Part shown: positions 17,798 to 25,711 of the stretch, one piece after another
Layout: each line of letters begins with the position of its first letter
Numbering within the stretch: position 1 is the first letter of the stretch
Translations under genes and position numbers: made by a program
Origin: Candidatus Woesearchaeota archaeon
GTDB lineage: Archaea > Nanobdellota > Nanobdellia > Woesearchaeales > JAFGPW01
Assembly: GCA_016935985.1 (NCBI GenBank)
Contig: JAFGPW010000001.1
Location: 62,001 to 126,000, forward strand
Direction: 5' to 3'
Length of the DNA: 64,000 bases
Notes under the pieces: generated by a model
Told to the model about the DNA's origin: nothing
Databases searched by the model: none
What the model saw: the letters and a program-made list of their open reading frames with translations, nothing else

Positions 17798-18959
17798 CGC
17801 CGATGTCGAGGGAAAGCGCGTCCTCGTGCGCGGGGACCTCGACGTGCCGGCAGACGAGACTGGCAGGATCACCGATGACACCAGGCTCCGGACCCTCATC
17901 CCGACCATCATGTTCCTCGTCGAGCGGCACGCGAAGGTCGTCCTCATGGGCCACCGCGGGCGGCCGGGCGGGAAGACCGACCTCTCGCTCTCGATGGCGC
18001 ACGTCGCCGGCAGGCTCTCTGAGATCCTGGGAACGGAAGTCCGGGCGCTCGACGACTGCACCGGCCCGATCGTCCGCGACCGCATCGGGAGAATGCGGCC
18101 GGGCGACGTCGTGGTGCTCGAGAACCTGCGCTTCAATCCTGGGGAGGAGACAAACGACGCGCGCTTCGCCCAGGAGATCGCCAAGGACGGCGACCTCTAC
18201 GTGAACGACGCGTACGCGAACTGCCATCGCGACCACGCCTCGATGACCGGCATCACCCGGTTCCTGCCCGCCTGCGCAGGGCTGGCGCTCGAGAAGGAGC
18301 TGGCGGTGATGCGGCGGGTGACCGAGCGCCCGGAAAAGCCTTACATCGCGATCATCGGCGGCGTGAAGGGCGACAAGATCGGCGTGATCGACACCCTGAT
18401 CACCAAGGTGGACTATCTGATCGTCTCAGGCGTGCTCGCGAACACCTTCCTGAAGGCAGCAGGGAAGGGCATCGGCGGCTCCAAGTTCGACAAGGAGACG
18501 GTCGGCGAGGCGAAGCGTCTGCTCGCCGTCCACGGGGACCGCATCGTGCTGCCGATCGACGTCAGGGCGGCGGCCTCGTACGACAAGGACGCGAGGTACC
18601 TCGACTGCGACCTGGGCTCCATCCCTGAAGGATATCTCATCCTCGATATCGGTCCGAAGACGATCATGTACTACGAGAGCCTGCTCGCCGAGGCGAAGAC
18701 CGTCGTCTGGGGAGGGCCGCTCGGTGTGTTCGAGTGGGAGAGCTTCGCCAGGGGCACGCGCGAGGTGATGGCCTTCATCACCACGACCGGCGCGTTCACG
18801 CTGGTCGGCGGCGGCGATTCCGGGGCCGCCGTACGGAAGTTCGGGCTCGAAGGCAAGATGAGCCACGTCTCCACCGGCGGCGGGGTGACGCTCCAGATGC
18901 TCGAGGGCAAGCCGTTGCCTGCGGTTGCGGCGCTCGAGACTGCGGCGAAGACCGGATGA
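17778..18959 (+). CDS. pgk: Phosphoglycerate kinase
   Basis: Interconverts 1,3-bisphosphoglycerate and 3-phosphoglycerate with ADP/ATP. 393 residues from ATG 17778 behind GAGAGGT. Seen: RVLVRGDLDVP (usual motif VRVDFNVP, here Gly-Asp-Leu-Asp), LMGHRGRPGG, VVLENLRFNPGEE, NDAYANCHRDHAS, IIGGVKGDKI, and C-terminal VGGGDSGAAVRKFGLEGKMSHVSTGGG, which follows the bacterial pattern. The first 20 bases overlap the DUF362 gene, so translation is probably coupled. Confidence 0.96.
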   Translation: MHKTLHDADVEGKRVLVRGDLDVPADETGRITDDTRLRTLIPTIMFLVERHAKVVLMGHRGRPGGKTDLSLSMAHVAGRLSEILGTEVRALDDCTGPIVRDRIGRMRPGDVVVLENLRFNPGEETNDARFAQEIAKDGDLYVNDAYANCHRDHASMTGITRFLPACAGLALEKELAVMRRVTERPEKPYIAIIGGVKGDKIGVIDTLITKVDYLIVSGVLANTFLKAAGKGIGGSKFDKETVGEAKRLLAVHGDRIVLPIDVRAAASYDKDARYLDCDLGSIPEGYLILDIGPKTIMYYESLLAEAKTVVWGGPLGVFEWESFARGTREVMAFITTTGAFTLVGGGDSGAAVRKFGLEGKMSHVSTGGGVTLQMLEGKPLPAVAALETAAKTG

Positions 18960-18993
18960 AGGGCGCAGCGAGCGCTCTCTCTTCTCCGACCAC

Positions 18994-19009
18994 AAAGCTT
19001 ATATAGAAG
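18994..19009 (+). promoter_or_regulatory. TATA-like promoter
   Basis: AAAGCTTATATAGAAG lies about 60 bases before the next ATG and just after the pgk stop. Confidence 0.6.
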
Positions 19010-19062
19010 CGTATCCATTTTCTAGTGAATACACATTGGTTGTACAGGTGGTCGGGGGCAGC

Positions 19063-20409
19063 ATGGCATCTCTCCAGCAGGTAGAACGCGACATCAAGCG
19101 GTCATTCTCCCATGTCAGGGCTGACATCGACGACCTGAAGCGGGCGCAGGATGTCCAGCGGGACGTCATCAAGAAGGAGGTCGGCCAGCTCCGCGAGGTC
19201 GGAAAGGCTATGCGCGAGGAGATACGCTTCAAGCTCAACGAGACGGAGTCCGAGTTCAGGAAGCGGCTCGAGGCGCTCGACAGCAGGCGCGACATGGCCG
19301 AGGACCTGCGCAAAGAGGTCCTGTTCTTAAAGTCGAGCATGCTCGCGAAGGCGGAGATCGACGGCATCATCGCAGAGGTCAACGACCTCAAGGACGGCCT
19401 CTTCTCGCTCGAGAACGACAGCGTGCGCCGCAGCCAGTTCGAACGCCGAATCGGAGGCTTCGAGGGCAGGCTCACGAAGATCGCGAGGAAGGCCATGCTC
19501 CGCGAGTCGTTCTCCCGGGAGGCGCGCATCCTCAAGGACCTCAAGCGCCGGGTGCATGAGATCGAGCAGCGGATGGTCACGAGCCTCGACATGAACAAGG
19601 AGTTCTCGGTCCGCGAGAACCAGATGAAGAAGGCGGTGGCAAAGGAGCTCTTCGAGATCGAGACGATGGTGCGGACGCTCACGAGCGTGTCCGAGGATCT
19701 CAAGAAGTCGTTCGTCGAGAAGCGCGAGTTCGACCGCGCGGGCAAGGAGACCGGGAAGCGCCTCGGGAGGATCGCCGTACTCGACCGGAGGATCGGGCAG
19801 CTCTCTGAGAGGGTCGCCGGCATGAAGAGCATGTTCGTCCGTGAGGACCAGCATGAGCGGCGCCTCGGCCATATCGAGAAGGAGATCAACCTCGTGGTTG
19901 AGGACATCGAATCACTCGAGAAGGTGCATCAGGGACTCGACGAGTCCGACCGCCTGCGTGAGGAGCTGCGCACGCTCGCCGAGCGGGTGGGGCGGCTTGA
20001 GGGCAAGAGCGCCACCAAGGGAGAACTCGCCCGCGACGTCCACCGGATGCGCGACTCGCTCGATCTCCTCAAGGAGCGGATGGAGAGCGAGTCGGGGATC
20101 GCGCCCGAGGAGCCCAAGCCCGACGTCAAGAACATCCGCAAGCTCGACGAGTTCATGCCGAAGAGGAGCGCGCGCAGGAAGAAAGGGCTCATCAGCCGTA
20201 TGATCGGGTTCTTCGAGGAGCCTGACGAGCCGGCGGTCAAGACGACGGCGCCGGCGAAGAAGGCACCGAAGCGGCCCGCGAAACGAACGGCGAAAAAGGG
20301 GACGGCGAAACGGAAAGGCAAGAGCGCCCCGAGACGGGGGAAGGTGACGATCCCGGCGCCATCGTTCTCGAAGAGGCGGCCGAAGAACAGCCATATCTTC
20401 AGCAAGTGA
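19063..20409 (+). CDS. Coiled-coil protein with basic histone H1-like tail
   Basis: 448 residues from the ATG at 19063. Residues 1-365 are continuous charged helix typical of coiled coil (RDIKRSFSHVRADIDDLKRA at the start). The last 80 residues turn into a Lys/Arg/Ala/Pro tail (KKAPKRPAKRTAKKGTAKRK) like histone H1 or bacterial Hc-type DNA-binding tails. No enzymatic motif. Convergent with another coiled-coil gene 3 bases away. A role in bridging DNA and a filament or membrane is an inference from composition only. Confidence 0.7.
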   Translation: MASLQQVERDIKRSFSHVRADIDDLKRAQDVQRDVIKKEVGQLREVGKAMREEIRFKLNETESEFRKRLEALDSRRDMAEDLRKEVLFLKSSMLAKAEIDGIIAEVNDLKDGLFSLENDSVRRSQFERRIGGFEGRLTKIARKAMLRESFSREARILKDLKRRVHEIEQRMVTSLDMNKEFSVRENQMKKAVAKELFEIETMVRTLTSVSEDLKKSFVEKREFDRAGKETGKRLGRIAVLDRRIGQLSERVAGMKSMFVREDQHERRLGHIEKEINLVVEDIESLEKVHQGLDESDRLREELRTLAERVGRLEGKSATKGELARDVHRMRDSLDLLKERMESESGIAPEEPKPDVKNIRKLDEFMPKRSARRKKGLISRMIGFFEEPDEPAVKTTAPAKKAPKRPAKRTAKKGTAKRKGKSAPRRGKVTIPAPSFSKRRPKNSHIFSK

Positions 20410-20412
20410 GGT

Positions 20413-21696
20413 TCATGCCGCAATCGGGTTCCTGATCGTTATCTCCTGGCCGAGCTGTCCGGAGGCGACACGCTTGATCTCGGTGATGAGCGCGCCGATC
20501 TCCTCGGTCTCCTTCTCTGCCTGTCGGGCGAGGTAGGCGATCTTCTTGTCCAGCGTCGAGAGCTCGTCCTCGTGCTTCGTGTTCTCCTCCTCGAGCTCGG
20601 TGATCCGGAGATAGGTGTGGTTCTTCCGGAGGATGTCGCTCTTGCGCTCGATGTTCGAGGTGAACGTCCCAATCTTCGCGCGCAGGCCGGCGAGATAGTC
20701 CTGGTCGATCCTCCTGAGGTGCCCGAGCGTCTTGGCGCGTTTCGTGCTCTTCAGCGTCAGCTGCTCGCTCTCGAGCGTCTTCATCAGCTTGCCGAGGACC
20801 TCGAGGACCGTCAGGCCGCCGTCCGCCATGAGCGCCTTCACCGGGTCGGCGAGGTACTCCTGGATCGTCGTCTGGTCGAGGGAGATCTTGCCGTACTTCT
20901 TGAGCGCGTGCTCGATCGAGGAGAAGCGGTTGCGCAGGTCGTCGTGCAGCAGCTTCAGCGAACGCCGCTCGTCGTCGATCTCTGCCTCGGTCGCCTTGAA
21001 GGCGGCGAAATCCTCGGAGAGCGAGAGGTCCTTGACCGTCTGCTCGTTCCTGATGATCGTCTCCTTGAGCTGGGAGATGCTCTCCGTGTGGACATCGATC
21101 TGCCTCCTGATGCCGCCGGTGTCGGCGACGCGCTGTACGATCGCCGCGAGCATCGCCTGGATCCGCATGATGCCTTCCGGTGACGTCGCGGCGATCCGCT
21201 TCAGGTCCTTTCCCAGGCTCTCGATGCCCTTGACCGCGAGCCCGACGGCGCGCGTCTCGTGGGCGAAGAACTCGTTCAGGATGTGGAACGAGCGCTTGGT
21301 CCCCTTGTTGTAGAGCACGAGGTTCCTGTCGAACTGCTCGATGAATGCCGAAGTCGCCTGCGCGTCCGTCCTCTCCGGTCGCCTGATGCGGTCGAGGAAG
21401 AGCCTTGTCATCTGGATGAAGCTCGTGCGGTTGCCGCGCATGAGCGCGAGCTCCCGCGGGGATATCTTGGTGTTCTTGAGCTCAGCCGCCTCGAGCGCGG
21501 CGAGCCGCTGCCGCGCCTCGTCGGATTTCGCGCGCATGCCTTCGAAGACCGAGAGCGCTGAGGACACGAAGGTCTCCTGCCGCCTCTTCAGCTCCTCCTC
21601 GAGACGCTTCCCTAACTCCTCGAAGGTGATCTCTGCCGGCTCTTGCGGCGCCCCGCCGACCCTCAAGAACGACGTGATGAAATCATGGAACCCCAT
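20413..21696 (-). CDS. Coiled-coil protein, unknown function
   Basis: 427 residues, mainly helical. It starts MGFHDFITSFLRVGGAP, then a long helix, a conserved-looking central block (LMRGNRTSFIQMTRLFLDRI and FHILNEFFAHETRAVGLAVKGIES), and a second coiled coil near the C-terminus (ITELEEENTKHEDELSTLDK). No family is recognised. It ends 3 bases from the stop of the basic-tailed coiled-coil gene. Partnership between the two is possible. Confidence 0.7.
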   Translation of the reverse strand: MGFHDFITSFLRVGGAPQEPAEITFEELGKRLEEELKRRQETFVSSALSVFEGMRAKSDEARQRLAALEAAELKNTKISPRELALMRGNRTSFIQMTRLFLDRIRRPERTDAQATSAFIEQFDRNLVLYNKGTKRSFHILNEFFAHETRAVGLAVKGIESLGKDLKRIAATSPEGIMRIQAMLAAIVQRVADTGGIRRQIDVHTESISQLKETIIRNEQTVKDLSLSEDFAAFKATEAEIDDERRSLKLLHDDLRNRFSSIEHALKKYGKISLDQTTIQEYLADPVKALMADGGLTVLEVLGKLMKTLESEQLTLKSTKRAKTLGHLRRIDQDYLAGLRAKIGTFTSNIERKSDILRKNHTYLRITELEEENTKHEDELSTLDKKIAYLARQAEKETEEIGALITEIKRVASGQLGQEITIRNPIAA

Positions 21697-21771
21697 GGTG
21701 CGTCCCGAAGCTGCGCCGGTATAATAAATTAATGGAAATCATTTTATACCGAAGAGGAATATTCCCTCCTC

Positions 21772-22095
21772 ATGAGACGCTCGAACCAGGGGAAACCGGC
21801 GCGGATCAAGAGGAAGGCGCTCGAGCAGATGCGCGAGCTCTTCTCGCTCGCAGCAGCGGCATACCGCGACGATCCCTCGCTCTCCCATCGGTATGTCTTC
21901 CTCGCGCGGAAGCTCGCGATGAAGCACAAGGTGAGCATACCGTCCGAGCTGAAACGGCGGTTCTGCAAGCGGTGCGGAAGATATCTCGTGCCCTCGGTCA
22001 ATGCACGGGTCAGGCTGAAGGACGGAAGGGTCGTCTCGTTCTGCACCGGATGCAGGGCCATCTCGCGCGTGCCGTACCGGAAGAGGAAGCGATGA
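21772..22095 (+). CDS. rnp4: Ribonuclease P protein component 4
   Basis: 107-residue Rpr2/Rpp21-type subunit that helps RNase P mature tRNA 5' ends. N-terminal helices (RIKRKALEQMRELFSLAAAA, HRYVFLARKLAMKHKV) are followed by a zinc ribbon, FCKRCGRYLVP with Cys65 and Cys68 and FCTGCR with Cys91 and Cys94. Length and motif order match the archaeal family. It follows the box CATTTTATACC by about 28 bases. Confidence 0.93.
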   Translation: MRRSNQGKPARIKRKALEQMRELFSLAAAAYRDDPSLSHRYVFLARKLAMKHKVSIPSELKRRFCKRCGRYLVPSVNARVRLKDGRVVSFCTGCRAISRVPYRKRKR

Positions 22096-22123
22096 GCGAG
22101 CGGTATCGGAGCGTCCATTTTTA

Positions 22124-22137
22124 TTTCTATATTGAAA
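22124..22137. repeat. Palindrome TTTCTATATTGAAA, variant of a recurring element
   Basis: Differs at one base from the perfect palindrome TTTCAATATTGAAA found at 58857 and 60492. It lies in the AT-rich gap before the two tiny genes. Confidence 0.4.
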
Positions 22138-22207
22138 AAAATTATTTTGAATTTTTTCTCTAGATATTTCACGAGAATAAACGAAAGAATTAAATAGTTA
22201 AAGTGTC

Positions 22208-22220
22208 ATTACTTAGTAAT
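22208..22220. promoter_or_regulatory. Inverted repeat ATTACT-T-AGTAAT upstream of tiny genes
   Basis: Perfect 6-base arms with one spacer base, between the box GAATTAAATAGT and the ATG at 22243; placed where a repressor would bind. A related AGTAATTACT element lies at 28560. Confidence 0.4.
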
Positions 22221-22242
22221 AATTACATCTTGGGTGATACGC

Positions 22243-22392
22243 ATGAGAGAAGCGCTCAACACGAAGGTCATGATCCCGGAGAAGCAGACCTCGGACCTCG
22301 AGGCAGGCCTTGCTGCAGGAGGCAGGACCGGCGAACTTTACGAGAAGGCGAAGCGCGCCCCGGATGACCTGTACGCCAAGTACAAGCTCTGA
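22243..22392 (+). CDS. 49-residue protein, unknown (not in ORF track)
   Basis: Sequence starts MREALNTKVMIPEKQTSDLE and ends DDLYAKYKL, with a central Gly-rich turn AGLAAGGRTG. It follows TGGGTGATACGC, a good ribosome site, and its codons match the GC-rich host although the leader is AT-rich. The C-terminal half repeats the pattern LYxKxK. Followed after 12 bases by a second tiny gene. It could be a peptide substrate, a toxin/antitoxin part or a small regulator; none is shown. Confidence 0.5.
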   Translation: MREALNTKVMIPEKQTSDLEAGLAAGGRTGELYEKAKRAPDDLYAKYKL

Positions 22393-22404
22393 TGAGAGGT
22401 GAGG

Positions 22405-22509
22405 ATGATGGATGCGACCACTATCGAGACCGCTGTCGACGACACGCCGGCTGCGCGCAATACCGTTGCGAAGGACATCAGGCTCGTCGGCGCGTATTAT
22501 CTTCTCTGA
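22405..22509 (+). CDS. 34-residue peptide, unknown (not in ORF track)
   Basis: Starts MMDATTIETAVDDTPAARN and ends RLVGAYYLL. GAGGTGAGG lies immediately before the start codons (ATG at 22405 or 22408), a strong ribosome site. Acidic first half and hydrophobic aromatic end give it a leader-core look, and a radical SAM gene begins 63 bases later, though with its own promoter. A ribosomally made, modified peptide is a guess, not a conclusion. Confidence 0.42.
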   Translation: MMDATTIETAVDDTPAARNTVAKDIRLVGAYYLL

Positions 22510-22540
22510 TCATTCGTCTTTCGCCGCGATCAGCCACAAT

Positions 22541-22550
22541 CATTTTATAC
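22541..22550 (+). promoter_or_regulatory. TATA-like box of the radical SAM gene
   Basis: CATTTTATAC centred 27 bases before the ATG at 22573; implies separate transcription from the tiny genes. Confidence 0.55.
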
Positions 22551-22572
22551 TCTTCTCCGTTCTCCAGACCGC

Positions 22573-24072
22573 ATGCCAAGCACTCGGTACACCATCCTCG
22601 ACTGCTACACCGACGAGCCGTCAGGCCTCGGCGTGCCGCCGTTCCTGGGAACGTATCCGCGCTACCTCTTCGGCGCGCTCGCGGACCATGGGCCTGCGTA
22701 CCTCACCATCGACGACGTGCGCCTGTGGCGGTTCCGCAAGGGCGTCGTCCCGAAGGAAGGGCACAAGACCGACATCCGCATCCATAACCTTAGCCGCAAC
22801 CATGCGAGGGTGAAGGAAATACTCGATGCCACCGACGAGCTCATCGTCGTCGCCGGCGTCCAGACGCCGGGCAAGTATCTCGCGGCTGTGCCGGGCACGC
22901 TCTTCGAGATCAGGAGGCTCATCGACGGCCTGCGGTGCAGGAAGACGCTCACCGGCCCTGCGTCGACCGCTCACGGCACGCGCGCCGAGGGCGGCAGGCT
23001 GCCTGAGAGGACCGACCTCTCGTTCTTCGACAGCGTCGACGCTGACCTGCTTGGCATCGGCCAGTACCAGAAGGTCAGGAGGTACGCGGTCGACGGCGCG
23101 AGACTGGTGGAACAGGTGCCCTGGCCTGCCGTCGCTGAGCTCGAGACCGGGAGAGGCTGTCCGCGGCGCGACGCGTGCTCGTTCTGCACCGAGCCGCGGC
23201 ACACCCTCGAGTGGCGCGCGACAGACGACATCATCGCCGAAGCGGAGGCGCTCGCAGCAGCCGGCGTCAGGCATTTCAGGCTCGGCAAGCAGAGCGACTT
23301 CTATGCCTATAGGGGCGGAGCGGCAGGCGAGGTTCGGAAGCTCCTTGAAGGCATCCGTGCGCTCGGGCCGGCGACGCTGCACATCGACAACGTGAATCCT
23401 GCGAGCGTCGTCGCCGCGAACGGCGAGCGGATCACCCGGCTCATCGTCGAGCACTGCACACCGGGGAACATCGCGGCCTTCGGAGTCGAGTCATTCGACC
23501 CTGAGGTGGTCGGGAGGAACTGCCTCAACACCACTCCTGAGCAGGCGCTCGAGGCGATCAGGATCATAAACCTTCATGGCGCGGAGCGCGGGGAGAACGG
23601 CATGCCGAAGTTCCTCCCCGGCATCAACATCCTGCTCGGGCTCATCGGCGAGACGAAGGGGACGCTCGACCTGGACCTCGCGTGGCTGAAGCGGATCCTC
23701 GACGAGGGGCTCATGCTCCGCCGCATCAACATCAGGCAGGTGGTGCCCTACCGCGGCACGAGGCTCTACGCCGAGGCGAAGACGAAGTACATCAAGAAGA
23801 ACAAGGCGAAGTACTTCTCGTTCAGGCGAAAGGTCAGGGAAGAAGTGGACCTGCCCATGCTCAGGCGCACCGTGCCTGAAGGGACCGTGCTTTCCGGCGT
23901 CAGGCTCGAGACGCACGACGGCAGCACGACCTTCGGCAGGCAGATGGGCACCTACCCTCTCATCGTCGGGATCAGGCGGCGGCTGCCGTTGGGGAGGACG
24001 GTCTCGGTGAAGGTCTCTAGCCATATGCTGCGGAGCCTCGTCGCTGAGGTTATCGAGGAGAACTCCCGCTGA
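22573..24072 (+). CDS. Radical SAM protein of the COG1031 type
   Basis: 499 residues. The N-terminus (ILDCYTDEPSGLGVPPFLGT, then VVAGVQTPGKYL) is a B12-binding-like domain; the radical SAM barrel follows with GRGCPRRDACSFCTEP, an unusual CX5CX2C cluster, near residue 195-207, then HIDNVNPASVV, CTPGNIAAFGVESFDPEVVG and LPGINILLGLIGET. The C-terminus has a TRAM-like strand region (FGRQMGTYPLIVGIRRRLPL). Archaeal relatives as remembered carry a C-terminal helix-hairpin-helix, which is not obvious here. Substrate unknown. Confidence 0.85.
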   Translation: MPSTRYTILDCYTDEPSGLGVPPFLGTYPRYLFGALADHGPAYLTIDDVRLWRFRKGVVPKEGHKTDIRIHNLSRNHARVKEILDATDELIVVAGVQTPGKYLAAVPGTLFEIRRLIDGLRCRKTLTGPASTAHGTRAEGGRLPERTDLSFFDSVDADLLGIGQYQKVRRYAVDGARLVEQVPWPAVAELETGRGCPRRDACSFCTEPRHTLEWRATDDIIAEAEALAAAGVRHFRLGKQSDFYAYRGGAAGEVRKLLEGIRALGPATLHIDNVNPASVVAANGERITRLIVEHCTPGNIAAFGVESFDPEVVGRNCLNTTPEQALEAIRIINLHGAERGENGMPKFLPGINILLGLIGETKGTLDLDLAWLKRILDEGLMLRRINIRQVVPYRGTRLYAEAKTKYIKKNKAKYFSFRRKVREEVDLPMLRRTVPEGTVLSGVRLETHDGSTTFGRQMGTYPLIVGIRRRLPLGRTVSVKVSSHMLRSLVAEVIEENSR

Positions 24073-24117
24073 CCCATAGAAACTTTTATAAAGCAACGTC
24101 GAATCCAGAGCACGCAT

Positions 24118-24210
24118 GCCTCCGTAGCTTAGTGGTAGAGCGTGCGGCTGTTATCCGGCACTGTCCGGAGAGAAACCGCAAGGTCACCGGTTCGATCCCG
24201 GTCGGAGGCG
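24118..24210 (+). tRNA. tRNA-Asn(GTT) with intron
   Basis: Acceptor GCCTCCG pairs with CGGAGGC at 24203-24209; T arm CCGG-TTCGATC-CCGG; anticodon stem TGCGG/CCGCA at 24143-24147 and 24176-24180. Anticodon GTT at 24150-24152 and discriminator G fit Asn. About 21 bases (24154-24174) sit between positions 37 and 38, the canonical archaeal intron site. A box CTTTTATAAAG lies about 35 bases upstream. Confidence 0.93.
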
Positions 24211-24218
24211 GTCATCAG

Positions 24219-24334
24219 GGGCCCGTAGCTTAGCCTGGTGGAGTGCCCGACTGATATATTGGACGTTACGTCCGATGGCCGGAACGCCAGTGACAGACAT
24301 CGGGTGGTCCGGGGTTCAAATCCCCGCGGGCCCA
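24219..24334 (+). tRNA. tRNA-Ile(GAT) with intron
   Basis: Acceptor GGGCCCG pairs with CGGGCCC at 24327-24333; T arm CGGGG-TTCAAAT-CCCCG; anticodon stem CCCGA/TCGGG. Anticodon GAT at 24253-24255 with A37, then about 42 intron bases (24257-24298). Only 8 bases separate it from tRNA-Asn, so both are probably one transcript. Confidence 0.93.
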
Positions 24335-24352
24335 CTCCTTTCTTATTATTAT

Positions 24353-24868
24353 TCAGAGCACGAAGTAGTGCAGGACGTTCCCGAGAAGAAGGAAGAGGCC
24401 GTAGCGCGCTGCAGCATAGAGGATGATCCTCCCTTTCGACGTCTTCGGCTTGAGCGTCTTCAGGTTGTAGTGCCGCGCGGCGTAGATGCTCCCTTCGGGG
24501 AAGCCGTAGAAGAAGACGAGCACCGCGCACACCGAGAAGATGAAGATGTCCTGGAAGGCGATCGCGAGCGCCACCGCATCGAGAGCGTAGAGGATCGCGG
24601 AGAGCCAGTGCTGCACGGCGTCGTCGAACGAATGGAAGAGCCAGAAGAGCACGCAAAAGACGATGACCGCGACGAAGGGCGCGGCCGCAGCCGAACCCAC
24701 GAGCAGGTGGAAGAGGAAGGTGAAAACGAGCGTCTGGGCGACGGTGCGCATCAGGCCGAAGTATTTCCTTCCCGGCGCGAGCTCCTCGGGAGCGATGAAC
24801 GCGAGCGCGATCCCCGCGTAGATTCCGAGGAACACGACGAGCGAGACGAGCAGGAACGAGAGCAGCAT
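24353..24868 (-). CDS. Membrane protein, unknown function
   Basis: 171 residues from the ATG that shares one base with the stop of the upstream Dph2 fragment (TGATG); the track start is eight codons earlier. Four to five hydrophobic segments (LLSFLLVSLVVFLGIYAGIA, then LVFTFLFHLLVGSAAAAPFV, then ALAIAFQDIFIFSVCAVLVF) and a basic C-terminal loop. No family is recognised. Tight coupling to the Dph2 fragment means both are made together. Confidence 0.7.
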   Translation of the reverse strand: MLLSFLLVSLVVFLGIYAGIALAFIAPEELAPGRKYFGLMRTVAQTLVFTFLFHLLVGSAAAAPFVAVIVFCVLFWLFHSFDDAVQHWLSAILYALDAVALAIAFQDIFIFSVCAVLVFFYGFPEGSIYAARHYNLKTLKPKTSKGRIILYAAARYGLFLLLGNVLHYFVL

Positions 24869-25128
24869 CACGACCACCTGGCATGCCCCCATTGGATGAC
24901 CAGGTCACAGCCCATATTCTTCGCGGCCACCGGCCGGTCGCAGGCGCCGAAGCAGGAGCCAGCCCAGATGAGAACCTCGGTGTCGGTCTCCTTTCGGATC
25001 GCGCGCTGGATCTCCGCCGCCTTCGGCTTGAGGCCATCGGGCAGCTGGAGGAGGACGCGCTTCGCCTTCTCCTGCCGTATCGTCGAGATGGCCTCATCGA
25101 TCCGCAGGTCGTAGTCAGCAGGCCCCAT
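24868..25128 (-). CDS. Dph2-like N-terminal domain only (truncated)
   Basis: 86 residues matching the first domain of diphthamide synthase Dph2: YDLRIDEAISTIRQEKAKRV, LLQLPDGLKPKAAEIQRAI, and the first cluster-ligand region WAGSCFGACD. Full Dph2 is about 320-350 residues with three such domains; here translation stops after GHARWS and a membrane protein follows in the next frame. The ATG at 25128 lies about 27 bases after the box GATTAATATACC, so it is transcribed. It may be a remnant, or a single-domain protein with a new use; a complete dph2 may exist elsewhere. Confidence 0.7.
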   Translation of the reverse strand: MGPADYDLRIDEAISTIRQEKAKRVLLQLPDGLKPKAAEIQRAIRKETDTEVLIWAGSCFGACDRPVAAKNMGCDLVIQWGHARWS

Positions 25129-25212
25129 CACAACTGGTGATGGCATCGCGGTATATTAATCTTTCCCGACGGACCGAAAGTATTATTAAACCCGTAAGCG
25201 AGCGATGCTGTC

Positions 25213-25656
25213 ATGGCGGTCGTCTGCGAGAATCTCGTTCGTATCATCACCCATCCGATTGTTCTTGCCGCCTTCTTCGCTTGGTTCGGCGCCCAGCTGA
25301 TCAAGGTGATCATCTTCGCCGCCGAGAAGCGGAGGTTCGACGCGCGGCTCCTCTACGCCACCGGCGGGATGCCGTCGGGCCACGCGGCATCGGTCTCTGC
25401 GCTGACGGTCGCGATCTATCTCTATGAAGGGGTCTCCACAGCGTTCGTGCTGTCCGGGGTCTTCGCATTGGTGGTGATACGCGACGCGCTCTACTTCCGC
25501 TCGCTCTCGCAGGCCGATTACCTGCTCGCCGATGAGACGACCCCGAAGAAGGCGCTCGCCGCGATGCGGGTGAAGCCGCGGCACACCCTCGCCCAGGTCT
25601 TGGTGGGAATCCTTTTCGGGACCATCATCGCGCTCGTCGTCTTCCTGGTCCGCTAG
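25213..25656 (+). CDS. Divergent PAP2-family membrane protein (DUF212)
   Basis: 147 residues with three to four membrane spans and the characteristic MPSGHAASVSAL segment near residue 52-63, a reduced acid-phosphatase/haloperoxidase motif found in the YuiD/DUF212 family. A possible role is lipid or isoprenoid phosphate handling; activity is unproven in the family. Divergent from the Dph2 fragment. Confidence 0.85.
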   Translation: MAVVCENLVRIITHPIVLAAFFAWFGAQLIKVIIFAAEKRRFDARLLYATGGMPSGHAASVSALTVAIYLYEGVSTAFVLSGVFALVVIRDALYFRSLSQADYLLADETTPKKALAAMRVKPRHTLAQVLVGILFGTIIALVVFLVR

Positions 25657-25678
25657 CCCAGTGGACAAGCCTGCACAA

Positions 25679-25689
25679 GGTATAAATAG
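25679..25689 (+). promoter_or_regulatory. TATA box of truncated Hel308
   Basis: GGTATAAATAG, 27 bases before ATG 25712; shows that the shortened helicase gene has its own start of transcription. Confidence 0.65.
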
Positions 25690-25711
25690 CATCAGCGGTT
25701 CTCAGAAGGCC

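Noticed and set aside
22392-22787. 131-residue plus-strand ORF
   Set aside because: Overlaps the start of the radical SAM gene in another frame; the 34-residue frame has the better ribosome site.
24129-25097. 322-residue minus-strand ORF
   Set aside because: It runs through both tRNA genes and two better-supported genes.
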